NCBI GenBank assembly: GCA_041984585.1
Contig: JBHIXX010000022.1
Coordinates: 1 to 40,666 of the forward strand
Direction: 5' to 3'
Length of the DNA stretch: 40,666 nucleotides
Source: Pseudolysinimonas_A sp041984585
GTDB lineage: Bacteria > Actinomycetota > Actinomycetes > Actinomycetales > Microbacteriaceae
Positions 16,551-24,031 of the stretch are shown here, in pieces. Numbering within the stretch: position 1 is the first letter of the stretch; every line of letters begins with the position of its first letter. The translations under genes were made by a program, and so were the position numbers. The notes under the pieces were generated by a model, which made no database searches, was not told the origin of the DNA, and saw nothing but the letters and a program-made list of their open reading frames with translations.

Positions 16551-17396
16551 TCAGCCGGCCTTCGACTTGGGCGACTTGCGCGAGCTCGCGGGCGCCTTCT
16601 CGTCGCTCTCCCCCTCGCGCGACTGGGCCACGGAGCGACGCAGCGCCTCCATCAGGTCGAGCACCTCCCCGCCCGACTCGGCCGCGGCGCCGCCGAACGT
16701 CGCCTCGGTGTCGATCGCGTCGCCCTGCTCGAGCTTCGCCTCGACGAGGGTCGTCAGCTGCTCCTGGTAGTCGTCGCTGAACTTCTCCGGGGTGAAGTCG
16801 CTCGCGAAGCTCTCCACCAGCTGCCGCGACATCTCGAGCTCCGCATCCGAGATCTTCGGCGCCTCGTCGAGCTCGGGGAAGCGCGCCTCGCGCACCTCGT
16901 CCTCCCAGAGCAGGGTTTGCAGCACGAGCACGTCATCGCGCACCCGCAGTGCGGCCAGGCGGGTCTTCTGCCGCAGGGCGAACTTCACGATCGCCGTGCG
17001 GTCGGTCGACTCGAGGGTCTGCCGCAGCAGCACGTAGGCCTTCGTCGACTTCGAGTCGGGCGACAGGTAGTAGGGCTTGTCGAGCATGATCGGGTCGATC
17101 TGCTCGGTCGGCACGAACTCGACCACGTCGATGTCCTTGCTGCGCTCGACCGGCAGGGCGGCGAAGTCGTCGTCGGTGAGCACGACGGTCTGGTCGCCGT
17201 CGACGTAGGCCTTCGCGATGTCCTCGTAGGCGACCGTCTCGCCGCACACCTCGCAGGTGCGCTTGTAGCGGATGCGCCCGCCGTCCTCCTCGTGCACCTG
17301 GTGCAGGGGCACGTCGTGGGTCTCGGTCGCGGAATACAGCTTCACCGGCACGTTGACCAGCCCGAAGCTGAGCGACCCCTTCCAGATCGAGCGCAT
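16551..17396 (-). CDS. ku: non-homologous end-joining protein Ku
   Basis: 281 residues, the usual length of bacterial Ku. It begins MRSIWKGSLSFGLVNVPVKL, the family hallmark, and has Cys48-x2-Cys51, the DDDFAALP/SKDIDVVEFV core and KFALRQKTRLAALR of the beta-barrel. The C-terminal 30 residues are Lys/Ser-rich, as in Ku proteins that contact DNA and LigD. Ku forms a homodimeric ring on DNA ends and recruits LigD, whose gene starts divergently 74 bp away. The start is fixed by the conserved N-terminus; an upstream ATG would add a non-conserved tail of 16 residues. Confidence 0.97.
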   Translation of the reverse strand: MRSIWKGSLSFGLVNVPVKLYSATETHDVPLHQVHEEDGGRIRYKRTCEVCGETVAYEDIAKAYVDGDQTVVLTDDDFAALPVERSKDIDVVEFVPTEQIDPIMLDKPYYLSPDSKSTKAYVLLRQTLESTDRTAIVKFALRQKTRLAALRVRDDVLVLQTLLWEDEVREARFPELDEAPKISDAELEMSRQLVESFASDFTPEKFSDDYQEQLTTLVEAKLEQGDAIDTEATFGGAAAESGGEVLDLMEALRRSVAQSREGESDEKAPASSRKSPKSKAG

Positions 17397-17470
17397 CCCC
17401 CCATCTTCCGCCCCCGCCGCCGGGGTGTCCATGCATGGCCGCACACGCGCGGGTGTGGAAGCGTGGGCGC

Positions 17471-19933
17471 ATGGCGAGTCGGGATGCCGCGACGGAGCAG
17501 GCCGTCGTCGTCGCCGGGCGCCGCATCCGCCTCACCAACCTCGGCAAAGTGCTCTACCCGGCGACCGGCACCACGAAGGCCGAAGTGGTCGAGTACTACT
17601 CGCGCATCGCCGACGTGCTGCTCCCCCACATGCGCAACCGGCCGGTCACCCGCAAGCGCTGGGTCGCGGGCGTCGGAACGGCCGACGAGCCCGGCGAGGT
17701 GTTCTTCGAGAAGAACCTGCCCGACTCGGCTCCGGACTGGATCCCGGTGCGCGAGATGGCGCACTCCGACCACACCACCCGCTACCCGCTCGTCGACGAC
17801 CTCGCCACCCTGGTGTGGATGGCGCAGCAGGCGGCCCTGGAGCTGCACGTGCCGCAGTGGCGGTTCGGGGCCGGCGGCGCGGCGCTGCACCCCGATCGGC
17901 TCGTGCTCGACCTCGACCCGGGCGAGGGCGCCGGACTGGCCGAATGCGCCGAAGTCGCCCGCCTCATCCGCCGCATCCTCGGCGGGATGGGACTCGAGCC
18001 CGTGCCGGTGACGAGCGGCAGCAAAGGCATCCACCTGTACGCCGCGCTCGACGGCTCGTGGTCGAGCGACGAGGTCTCGGCGGTCGCGCACGAACTGGCG
18101 CGCGCGCTCGAGGCGGACCACCCGAAGCTCGTCGTCAGCGACATGAAGAAGGCCCTGCGCGCCGGCAAGGTGCTCGTCGACTGGAGCCAGAACAACGCCG
18201 CCAAGACCACCATCGCTCCCTACTCCCTGCGCGGCCGGGAGCGGCCGACGGTGGCGGCTCCCCGCAGCTGGGACGAGCTCGACGACCCCGCGCTGCGGCA
18301 GCTCGAGTTCGGCGAGGTGCTCGCGCGCGTCGCGCGCGACGGCGACCCGCTCGCCGCGGTGGAGCGGGAGGTGTGGCACTCCGACCGCGAGGCGCGGCTC
18401 GCCACCTACCGCTCGATGCGCGACCCGGCGAAGACCCCGGAGCCGATGGGCGGCGAGGATGCCGCGGTGCGCGGGTCGGGCGACTCGTTCGTGATCCACG
18501 AGCACCACGCCAGCCGCCTGCACTACGACGTGCGCCTCGAGCGCGACGGGGTGCTGGTCTCGTGGGCGGTGCCGAACGGCATCCCCCACGATCCCGACCG
18601 CAACCACCTGGCCGTGCGCACCGAGGACCACCCGCTCGAGTACGGGCTGTTCGAGGGCACCATCCCGGCCGGCGAGTACGGCGCCGGCGAGATCGGAATC
18701 TGGGATCGCGGCCGCTACGACCTGGAGAAGTGGCGCGACGACGAGGTGATCGCGACCCTGCACGGCGAGAAGCACGGCGCGCACCGGATCGCCCTCATCC
18801 GCACCGAGGGCAAGAACTGGCTGCTGCACCGGATGAAGGACCAGCAGAGCGTCGACTGGGACGACCCGGCGAGCGTCGCCGCGTCGAAGGCGCGCACCTC
18901 GCGGAACCGCGGGCCGGCGCCGCAGCGGCGCGGGCTGCGTCGCGGCAAGACCGTGGTGGGCGGCCGCACCGGCGGGGCGGGGTCGGTCAGCCCGATGCTC
19001 GCCCACCTCGGCGAGCCCGACGCGCTCGCCCGGGGCGACTGGACCTTCGAGATGAAGTGGGACGGCTACCGGGCGATCGCGACCGTCCGGGGCGACGACC
19101 TCGACCTGCGCTCGCGCAACGGACTCGACTTCGCGCCGACCTACCCGGAGCTCGCCGCGCTCCGCGGCGCCGTGCGGGGCGACGCCGTGCTCGACGGGGA
19201 GATCGTCGCGCTCGACCCGGCGGGGCGCCCCGACTTCTCCCGGCTGCAGCAGCGATCCGGCCTCACCTCGCCCCGTGACGTGGAGCGGGCCCGGCGCGCC
19301 GCTCCCGTGCGCTTCCTCGCCTTCGACGTGCTCGAGATCGACGGCCGCGACGTCACCGGCGAACCGTATGCGGAACGCCGACGGATGCTGCGCGACCTGG
19401 TCGCCGACACCGACCTGGTCGCCGTGCCGCCCGACGCGGGCCACGACCTCGCCGCCGCGGTGGCGGCGAGCCGGGAACTCGGTCTGGAGGGCGTCGTCGC
19501 GAAGCGCAGCGACAGCCGCTACCGGGTGGGGCGCCGCTCGCGCGACTGGGTCAAGGTCAAGCACACCCGCACCCAGGAGGTCGTGATCGGCGGATGGCGC
19601 CCCGGCAACGGCGCCCGCGCCGACACGCTCGGGTCGCTGCTGGTCGGCATCCCCGACGCGTCCGGGCTGCGCTACGCGGGGCGCGTCGGCTCCGGGTTCA
19701 CCGACCGCGATCTCGCGCGCCTGCGCGCCGCGCTCGACCGGATCGCCCGCGTCACCCCGCCGCTCGTCGACGTGCCCGACGCCGACGCCCGCGACGCCCA
19801 CTGGGTGACGCCGAAGCTGGTCGGCGAGGTCGAGTACGCGGAGTTCACCCCCGACGGACGGATGCGGGCCCCCACCTGGCGCGGGCTGCGGCCGGACAAG
19901 TCCGCCGCCGAGGTGACGCGCGAGGCGCCCTGA
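17471..19933 (+). CDS. ligD: ATP-dependent DNA ligase LigD (Pol-PE-Lig)
   Basis: 820 residues with the domain order of mycobacterial LigD. The N-terminal primase-polymerase (about 15-290) opens RLTNLGKVLYPATGTTK and has the metal-binding DLD at 147-149 and TSGSKGIHLY. The central 3'-phosphoesterase (about 335-480) shows FVIHEHHASRLHYDVRLE and the DHPLEYGLFEGTIPAGEYGAG block. The ligase domain (about 505-820) has the adenylated Lys529 in MKWDGYRA and VKVKH near its end. It repairs double-strand breaks with Ku. The ATG at 17471 gives a normal N-terminus, with GGAAG about 10 nt upstream; the ATG at 17435 would add 12 residues. The last codons lie in a 33-bp tandem repeat. Confidence 0.96.
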   Translation: MASRDAATEQAVVVAGRRIRLTNLGKVLYPATGTTKAEVVEYYSRIADVLLPHMRNRPVTRKRWVAGVGTADEPGEVFFEKNLPDSAPDWIPVREMAHSDHTTRYPLVDDLATLVWMAQQAALELHVPQWRFGAGGAALHPDRLVLDLDPGEGAGLAECAEVARLIRRILGGMGLEPVPVTSGSKGIHLYAALDGSWSSDEVSAVAHELARALEADHPKLVVSDMKKALRAGKVLVDWSQNNAAKTTIAPYSLRGRERPTVAAPRSWDELDDPALRQLEFGEVLARVARDGDPLAAVEREVWHSDREARLATYRSMRDPAKTPEPMGGEDAAVRGSGDSFVIHEHHASRLHYDVRLERDGVLVSWAVPNGIPHDPDRNHLAVRTEDHPLEYGLFEGTIPAGEYGAGEIGIWDRGRYDLEKWRDDEVIATLHGEKHGAHRIALIRTEGKNWLLHRMKDQQSVDWDDPASVAASKARTSRNRGPAPQRRGLRRGKTVVGGRTGGAGSVSPMLAHLGEPDALARGDWTFEMKWDGYRAIATVRGDDLDLRSRNGLDFAPTYPELAALRGAVRGDAVLDGEIVALDPAGRPDFSRLQQRSGLTSPRDVERARRAAPVRFLAFDVLEIDGRDVTGEPYAERRRMLRDLVADTDLVAVPPDAGHDLAAAVAASRELGLEGVVAKRSDSRYRVGRRSRDWVKVKHTRTQEVVIGGWRPGNGARADTLGSLLVGIPDASGLRYAGRVGSGFTDRDLARLRAALDRIARVTPPLVDVPDADARDAHWVTPKLVGEVEYAEFTPDGRMRAPTWRGLRPDKSAAEVTREAP

Positions 19934-20001
19934 CCTGCGGAACGCCCTGACCGAGAGGCGCCCTGACCTGCGGAACGCCCTGACCGAGAGTCGCCCTGAC
20001 C
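19922..20001 (+). repeat. 33-bp tandem repeat (2.4 copies) at the ligD 3' end
   Basis: Copies lie at 19922-19954 and 19955-19987 without a mismatch, then a partial copy at 19988-20001 with one mismatch. Within each unit the 10-mer CGCCCTGACC occurs twice, giving five copies at 19926, 19943, 19959, 19976 and 19992, spaced 17, 16, 17 and 16. The first copy contains the ligD stop codon. No spacers or palindromes, so it is not a CRISPR. Confidence 0.9.
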
Positions 20002-20021
20002 CAGGCCTCGCCTCCCCGGGC

Positions 20022-20035
20022 CCGCCGTCCGGCGG
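20022..20035 (+). terminator. short hairpin after ligD
   Basis: CCGCC and GGCGG pair around GTCC, within a region full of further GC-rich symmetry (to about 20060). It is the most likely end of the ligD transcript, but short and without a T-run. Confidence 0.35.
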
Positions 20036-20087
20036 TGTCCGGGCTCGCGGCCCGGCGGCTTCCGGACCGATGCGGCAGTCTGGGGGC

Positions 20088-20255
20088 ATGCACCGCATCC
20101 CGCCGGAACGCAAGGACGAGTCACTCGACGCCTGGAAGAAGGCCGAGCAGGAGCACCACCACGTCGTGCCCGAGCAGGAGTGGGACGAGCTCAAGGCCCG
20201 CACCCGCGCCGACCTCGAACGCCTCGGCGAGATCGACGCCGACCCCGACGACTGA
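20088..20255 (+). CDS. small hydrophilic protein of unknown function
   Basis: 55 residues, highly charged and likely helical, with a His-His-His run near residue 25 and an acidic end (DADPDD). The ATG at 20088 follows CAGTCT by 6 nt, fitting the leaderless pattern of the window; an upstream in-frame start at 20070 lacks support. Third-position GC bias and a stop just before the next gene agree with coding. No family recognised. It stands alone between ligD and the convergent CPBP protease gene. Confidence 0.6.
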   Translation: MHRIPPERKDESLDAWKKAEQEHHHVVPEQEWDELKARTRADLERLGEIDADPDD

Positions 20256-20276
20256 GCCGCGAGCCGCCGACCGGCC

Positions 20277-21113
20277 TCAGTAGACGAAGATCGGCAGCCA
20301 GTCGGGGTTGTGCGCGTGCACGATCGCGAGGAACACGAGCGCGTCGAACAGCAGGTGCACGGCCAGCACGTAGCCGAGCGACCGGGTCTTGGCGAACAGG
20401 TAGCCCTGCAGCAGCGCGAACGGGATGGTGAGCAGCGGGCCCCAGGCGCGGTAGCCGAGCTCCCAGAGGAACGACACGAAGATCGTCGTCTGCAGCAGGT
20501 TCGCCTGCCAGAGCGGGAAGTGCCGCAGCAGCAGCGCGAGGCACGTGCAGATGAAGAACAGCTCGTCCCAGGTGCCCACCGCGTTCACCCCGACGAAGAA
20601 CCGGGCCAGCTCCGAGAAGTCGGTGATGTTCGGCCAGTTGAGATAGGTGCCGGAGCGGATGAAGTAGAACGGCAGGATCAGCCAGCCGAGCGCGGGAACC
20701 GCGACCAGGTAGGCGATCTCGAGCCGGGTGAGCCGCTCCCGGATGCGCCACGGGAAGCCGTAGGCGCGGCGCCGGAAGACCAGCCGGTCGACGAGCAGCG
20801 GGACGAGCACCGCGAGCCCGAGCACCACGCCGATGCGGATGAAACTCGGCCACGAGACGTCGGCCTCGACGGAGGTGCTGCTCACGATGCCGATGCCGAG
20901 CCCGATCAGCACGAGGTCGCGCCCGAGGTCGCGGTCGATGATCACCGCCGCGACGAGCGACACGACGAGCATCGCGGCGCCCGCCTCGGGCACGCGCAGC
21001 GCGAAGAACAGGAACGCCGACAGCGAGACGCCGATCGCCGGCAGGATCTTGACCCCCGGGCGCGCCGGAGCGCGCGTCGGGGCGAACGGGACCGCGGCGC
21101 GGGGATCAGTCAT
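20277..21113 (-). CDS. CPBP-type intramembrane protein, atypical protease motif
   Basis: 278 residues with about eight membrane segments. The late region ELGYRAWGPLLTIPFALLQGYLFAKTRSLGYVLAVHLLFD matches the second and third motifs of CPBP/CAAX proteases. The first motif, normally EExxxR, reads W182-D-E-L-F-F, with Asp for the first Glu and no Arg at the usual place, so catalysis is uncertain. The ATG lies inside the end of aspA, giving an 8-base overlap (ATGACTGA), so its translation should depend on aspA. A role in processing or protecting membrane proteins is the family guess; why it follows aspartase is unclear. Confidence 0.8.
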   Translation of the reverse strand: MTDPRAAVPFAPTRAPARPGVKILPAIGVSLSAFLFFALRVPEAGAAMLVVSLVAAVIIDRDLGRDLVLIGLGIGIVSSTSVEADVSWPSFIRIGVVLGLAVLVPLLVDRLVFRRRAYGFPWRIRERLTRLEIAYLVAVPALGWLILPFYFIRSGTYLNWPNITDFSELARFFVGVNAVGTWDELFFICTCLALLLRHFPLWQANLLQTTIFVSFLWELGYRAWGPLLTIPFALLQGYLFAKTRSLGYVLAVHLLFDALVFLAIVHAHNPDWLPIFVY

Positions 21114-22665
21114 CCGCGTCCTCGCCCGGCGCCGCGCCGTCGGACGCGCCGTCCGCCGCCGACTCGGCGTCCGCGAGCTCGGCCAGGTCGGGCAGCTGGA
21201 TCACCCCGGTGACCGGGATGATGCCGCTCAACCGCCCGGGCGAGAGCACCTTGTCGAGCCGCTCCTCGGGCAGCAGCCCCGCCGCGAGCACCAGGTCGCG
21301 GATCGACGCGCGCGTGGTCAGCGCCTCGTGCGCGAGCGCGGCCGCGGCGGCGTAGCCGACGTACGGCGTGAGCGCGGTGACGACGCCGACGTTCGCCCCC
21401 ACCATGTCGGCCAGCCGCTCCCGGTTCGCCGTGATCCCCTCGACGCAGTTGACGCGCAGGGTGCGGCAGGCGTTCGTCATCCACGACAGCGACTGCAGGA
21501 TGCTGTGCGCGATCACCGGCTCGAAGGCGTTGAGCTGCAACTGCCCGCCCTCGGCCGCCGCGGTGACGGTGGCATCCGCCCCGATGACCGCGAAGGCGAC
21601 CTGGTTCACCACCTCGGGGATCACCGGGTTGACCTTGCCCGGCATGATCGACGACCCGGCCTGACGCGCCGGCAGCGAGATCTCGCCGAGTCCGGCCTGC
21701 GGCCCGGATGAGAGCAGTCGCAGGTCGTTGCAGATCTTCGACAGCTTCACCGCGGCGCGCTTGAGCGCGCCCGACACCGACATGAAGACGCCGGTATCGG
21801 AGGTGGCCTCGATCAGGTCGGGGGCGGTGACCTGCCGGATGCCGGTGAGCTGCTCCAGCTGGGTGCGCACCGCCTCGGCGTAGCGCGGGTCGGCGGTGAT
21901 GCCGGTGCCGATCGCGGTCGCCCCGAGGTTGATCTCGCCGAGCAGCGGGATCACCTGACCGAGACGGTCGCGGTCCTCAGCCAGCGTGGTCGCGAACCCG
22001 TGGAACTCCTGCCCCAGCGTCATCGGCACCGCGTCCTGCAGCTGGGTGCGGCCGACCTTGAGCACCTCGGCGAATTCCGCGCCCTTGGCGGCGAACGCGT
22101 CGCCGAGCAGTCGGTGCTCGTCGAGCAGTCTCTGGATGCCGAGCACCATCGCCAGCTTGATCGCCGTCGGGTAGACGTCGTTCGTCGACTGCGAGCGGTT
22201 GACGTCGTCGATCGGGTGGATCGCCGCGTAGTCGCCCTTCGGGCGGCCCATGTGCTCGAGCGCGGCGTTCGCGATCACCTCGTTGGCGTTCATGTTGGTG
22301 CTCGTGCCCGCGCCGCCCTGGATCACACCCACCACGAATTGGTCGTGCAGCTCTCCGGCGACGATCCGCTCACAGGCGATCTCGATCGCCTCCGCCTTGG
22401 CCGGGTCGAGAGTGCCCAGGTCGCGGTTCGCCCGCGCAGCCGCCTGCTTGACCCGGGCGAGGGCGCGCACCAGGTCGGGGTAGTTGGAGATCGCGCGACG
22501 GGAGATCGGGAAGTTCACCAGCGCCCGGGCGGTGTGGATGCCCCAGTACGCGTCGGCGGGGACCTCCACCTCGCCCAGCGAGTCCCGCTCGAGGCGGGTG
22601 GGCGCGCCCGACGCCGCGTCGGCCAGTTGCGCGGCGGCCGGCTCGGGGCCGTTCGTCACCTGCAT
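21106..22665 (-). CDS. aspA: aspartate ammonia-lyase
   Basis: 519 residues of the fumarase/aspartase superfamily. Residues 118-130 (GAGTSTNMNANEV) and the flexible SS-loop GSSIMPGKVNP (337-347, catalytic Ser338 or Ser339) are intact, and GTGITADPRY favours aspartase over fumarase. It converts L-aspartate to fumarate and ammonia. The N-terminal 25 residues and an acidic, Ala-rich C-terminal tail of about 35 residues extend beyond the usual ends. TAGGCT (22677-22672) lies 6 nt before the ATG, so the mRNA is probably leaderless. The CPBP gene is coupled downstream. Confidence 0.93.
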   Translation of the reverse strand: MQVTNGPEPAAAQLADAASGAPTRLERDSLGEVEVPADAYWGIHTARALVNFPISRRAISNYPDLVRALARVKQAAARANRDLGTLDPAKAEAIEIACERIVAGELHDQFVVGVIQGGAGTSTNMNANEVIANAALEHMGRPKGDYAAIHPIDDVNRSQSTNDVYPTAIKLAMVLGIQRLLDEHRLLGDAFAAKGAEFAEVLKVGRTQLQDAVPMTLGQEFHGFATTLAEDRDRLGQVIPLLGEINLGATAIGTGITADPRYAEAVRTQLEQLTGIRQVTAPDLIEATSDTGVFMSVSGALKRAAVKLSKICNDLRLLSSGPQAGLGEISLPARQAGSSIMPGKVNPVIPEVVNQVAFAVIGADATVTAAAEGGQLQLNAFEPVIAHSILQSLSWMTNACRTLRVNCVEGITANRERLADMVGANVGVVTALTPYVGYAAAAALAHEALTTRASIRDLVLAAGLLPEERLDKVLSPGRLSGIIPVTGVIQLPDLAELADAESAADGASDGAAPGEDADD

Positions 22666-22707
22666 GGGTCGAGCCTAGGCGGGCCCCGGCCCGGCCGGGA
22701 GGGCCCG

Positions 22708-22721
22708 CCGCCCGAGGGCGG
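22708..22721 (-). terminator. hairpin after the ZIP gene
   Basis: CCGCCC and GGGCGG pair around GA within a very GC-rich spacer, about 30 bp past the ZIP stop and before the aspA promoter. Confidence 0.4.
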
Positions 22722-22748
22722 GGCGCCGTCCGGCCGGAGGGCACGTCC

Positions 22749-23465
22749 TCAGCCGAGCTGGGAGAGCGCGAACGCGGCGAGGAAGCCGAGCGTCGCGAGC
22801 AGCCCGGTCGCGGCCCGGTCCTGGGCGAACGCGCGGGGGATCATCGTGTTGCAGACCATCGCGAGCATCGCCCCGGCCGCGACCGTCGTGATCACCGCGA
22901 TCAGCTCCGCCGGGGCGTCGCTGAGCAGCAGGTAGCCGGCCAGCGCCGCCACCGCGGTCACCCCGGCGACGGCCAGCCAGGTGCCGAACACCGAGCCGGC
23001 GGAGCGCCCCGCGCGACGCATCGCCTCCGAACTCGACAGGCCCTCCGGCAGGTTGGAGATCGCGATCGCCGCGACGACGGGCAGGCTGAGGCCGCCGGTC
23101 GCGGCCACGCTCAGCCCGAGCACCAGAGACTCGGGGATGCCGTCGAGCAGTGCGCCGACCAGCAGCACGCTGCCGCTGGCGTCGTCCCCGCCCCGACGCC
23201 GACCCCGCCGGTCGAGCGCCACGTCGGCGCCGACGTAGACGAGCGCGCCCACGGCGAATCCGACGACGGTGGGCACGAGTCCGCCGTCGCGGTGCGCCTC
23301 GGCGACGAGCTCGAACGCGAGCGCCGAGATGAGCACCCCGGCGCCGAAGGCGAGGATGCCGGCGACGACCGTCGCGGGCACCCGCGCGTACCAGCCGATG
23401 AGCGCGCCGACGAGCAGCAGCGACCCGGTCAGCAGTCCGCTGCCGGCGGCGAGGATCGCGTCCAC
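22749..23465 (-). CDS. ZIP-family metal transporter
   Basis: 238 residues with about eight membrane helices. The metal-binding motifs of ZIP helices 4 and 5 are present: LLDGIPESLVLG (Asp108, Glu112) and AISNLPEG (Asn138, Glu141). The loop between helices 3 and 4 is Arg-rich rather than His-rich. It should import zinc or another divalent metal across the cytoplasmic membrane. The GTG at 23465 follows TAGCCT (23478-23473) by 7 nt. No Zur-type box was noticed in the divergent region with the next gene. Confidence 0.87.
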   Translation of the reverse strand: MDAILAAGSGLLTGSLLLVGALIGWYARVPATVVAGILAFGAGVLISALAFELVAEAHRDGGLVPTVVGFAVGALVYVGADVALDRRGRRRGGDDASGSVLLVGALLDGIPESLVLGLSVAATGGLSLPVVAAIAISNLPEGLSSSEAMRRAGRSAGSVFGTWLAVAGVTAVAALAGYLLLSDAPAELIAVITTVAAGAMLAMVCNTMIPRAFAQDRAATGLLATLGFLAAFALSQLG

Positions 23466-23623
23466 GCGAGCGAGGCTACCGCCCGGATCCGGCGGCGGAC
23501 GGGGCCGCCGCGCCGCCCCGGGTGTCCCCCGGAAACGGGCGGCCGCGTCCCCCGGACCGGGGCGTCCGCCGCGGGCCGCCCCGCCCTACGGTGGAGGGAC
23601 ACCGGCCGGACAGGGGGGATGCG

Positions 23624-23932
23624 GTGAGCACCACCCGCGGATTCGGGATCCTCGCGGTCGCGGCGATCGCCGTCGCCGCCGTGAGCTTCGCCGTCGTCGA
23701 CGTCACCGTGCGCGAGAGCTGCGCGGGCGAGGCGTGCGCCGCCGGCATTCCCGCGGTGGCGGTCACCTTCGCCGTGCTGGGCGTGCTCGCGCTGCTGGTG
23801 AGCGCGATCCCCGCGGTGCAGTGGATCGTCGAGCACACCGGCACCCCGCGTACCGCGGACCCCGAGGTCGAGCGCGAGCTGGAGCGGCTCGCCCGCCGCC
23901 GCGCGGCACGCCACACCCCCATCGACGACTGA
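23624..23932 (+). CDS. small two-helix membrane protein
   Basis: 102 residues from a GTG start with a GGGGGG ribosome-site-like run 6 nt upstream and TACGGT (23587-23592) as a likely -10. Helices lie at about 7-24 and 40-66, with a two-cysteine loop between them (ESCAGEACAAG) that could form a disulfide outside the membrane. The C-terminal tail is charged and helical. No family recognised. Longer in-frame starts run into non-coding-like Pro/Arg-rich sequence and are not used. Confidence 0.68.
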   Translation: MSTTRGFGILAVAAIAVAAVSFAVVDVTVRESCAGEACAAGIPAVAVTFAVLGVLALLVSAIPAVQWIVEHTGTPRTADPEVERELERLARRRAARHTPIDD

Positions 23933-23974
23933 CCCGACCCTCCGGCCGCAGGCGGCTCGCGCGACGCGGTCGCC

Positions 23975-23990
23975 CCGGCCGCGCGGCCGG
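23975..23990 (+). terminator. palindromic hairpin
   Basis: CCGGCCGCGCGGCCGG is a perfect palindrome 43 bp past the stop at 23932 and before the MFS promoter. Likely the terminator of the small membrane protein gene. Confidence 0.45.
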
Positions 23991-24031
23991 TCTCCCGGCG
24001 CGGCCCGCCGCGACCCGCGTAGGGTGCCGAT

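Noticed and set aside
19922..20001. A CRISPR-like repeat block.
   Set aside because: Copies are adjacent with no unique spacers, and no cas gene is present.
17342..20203. A 953-codon frame antisense to ligD.
   Set aside because: Arg/Gly/Pro/His-rich with no domain; it mirrors the codon bias of ligD, which is unmistakably real.
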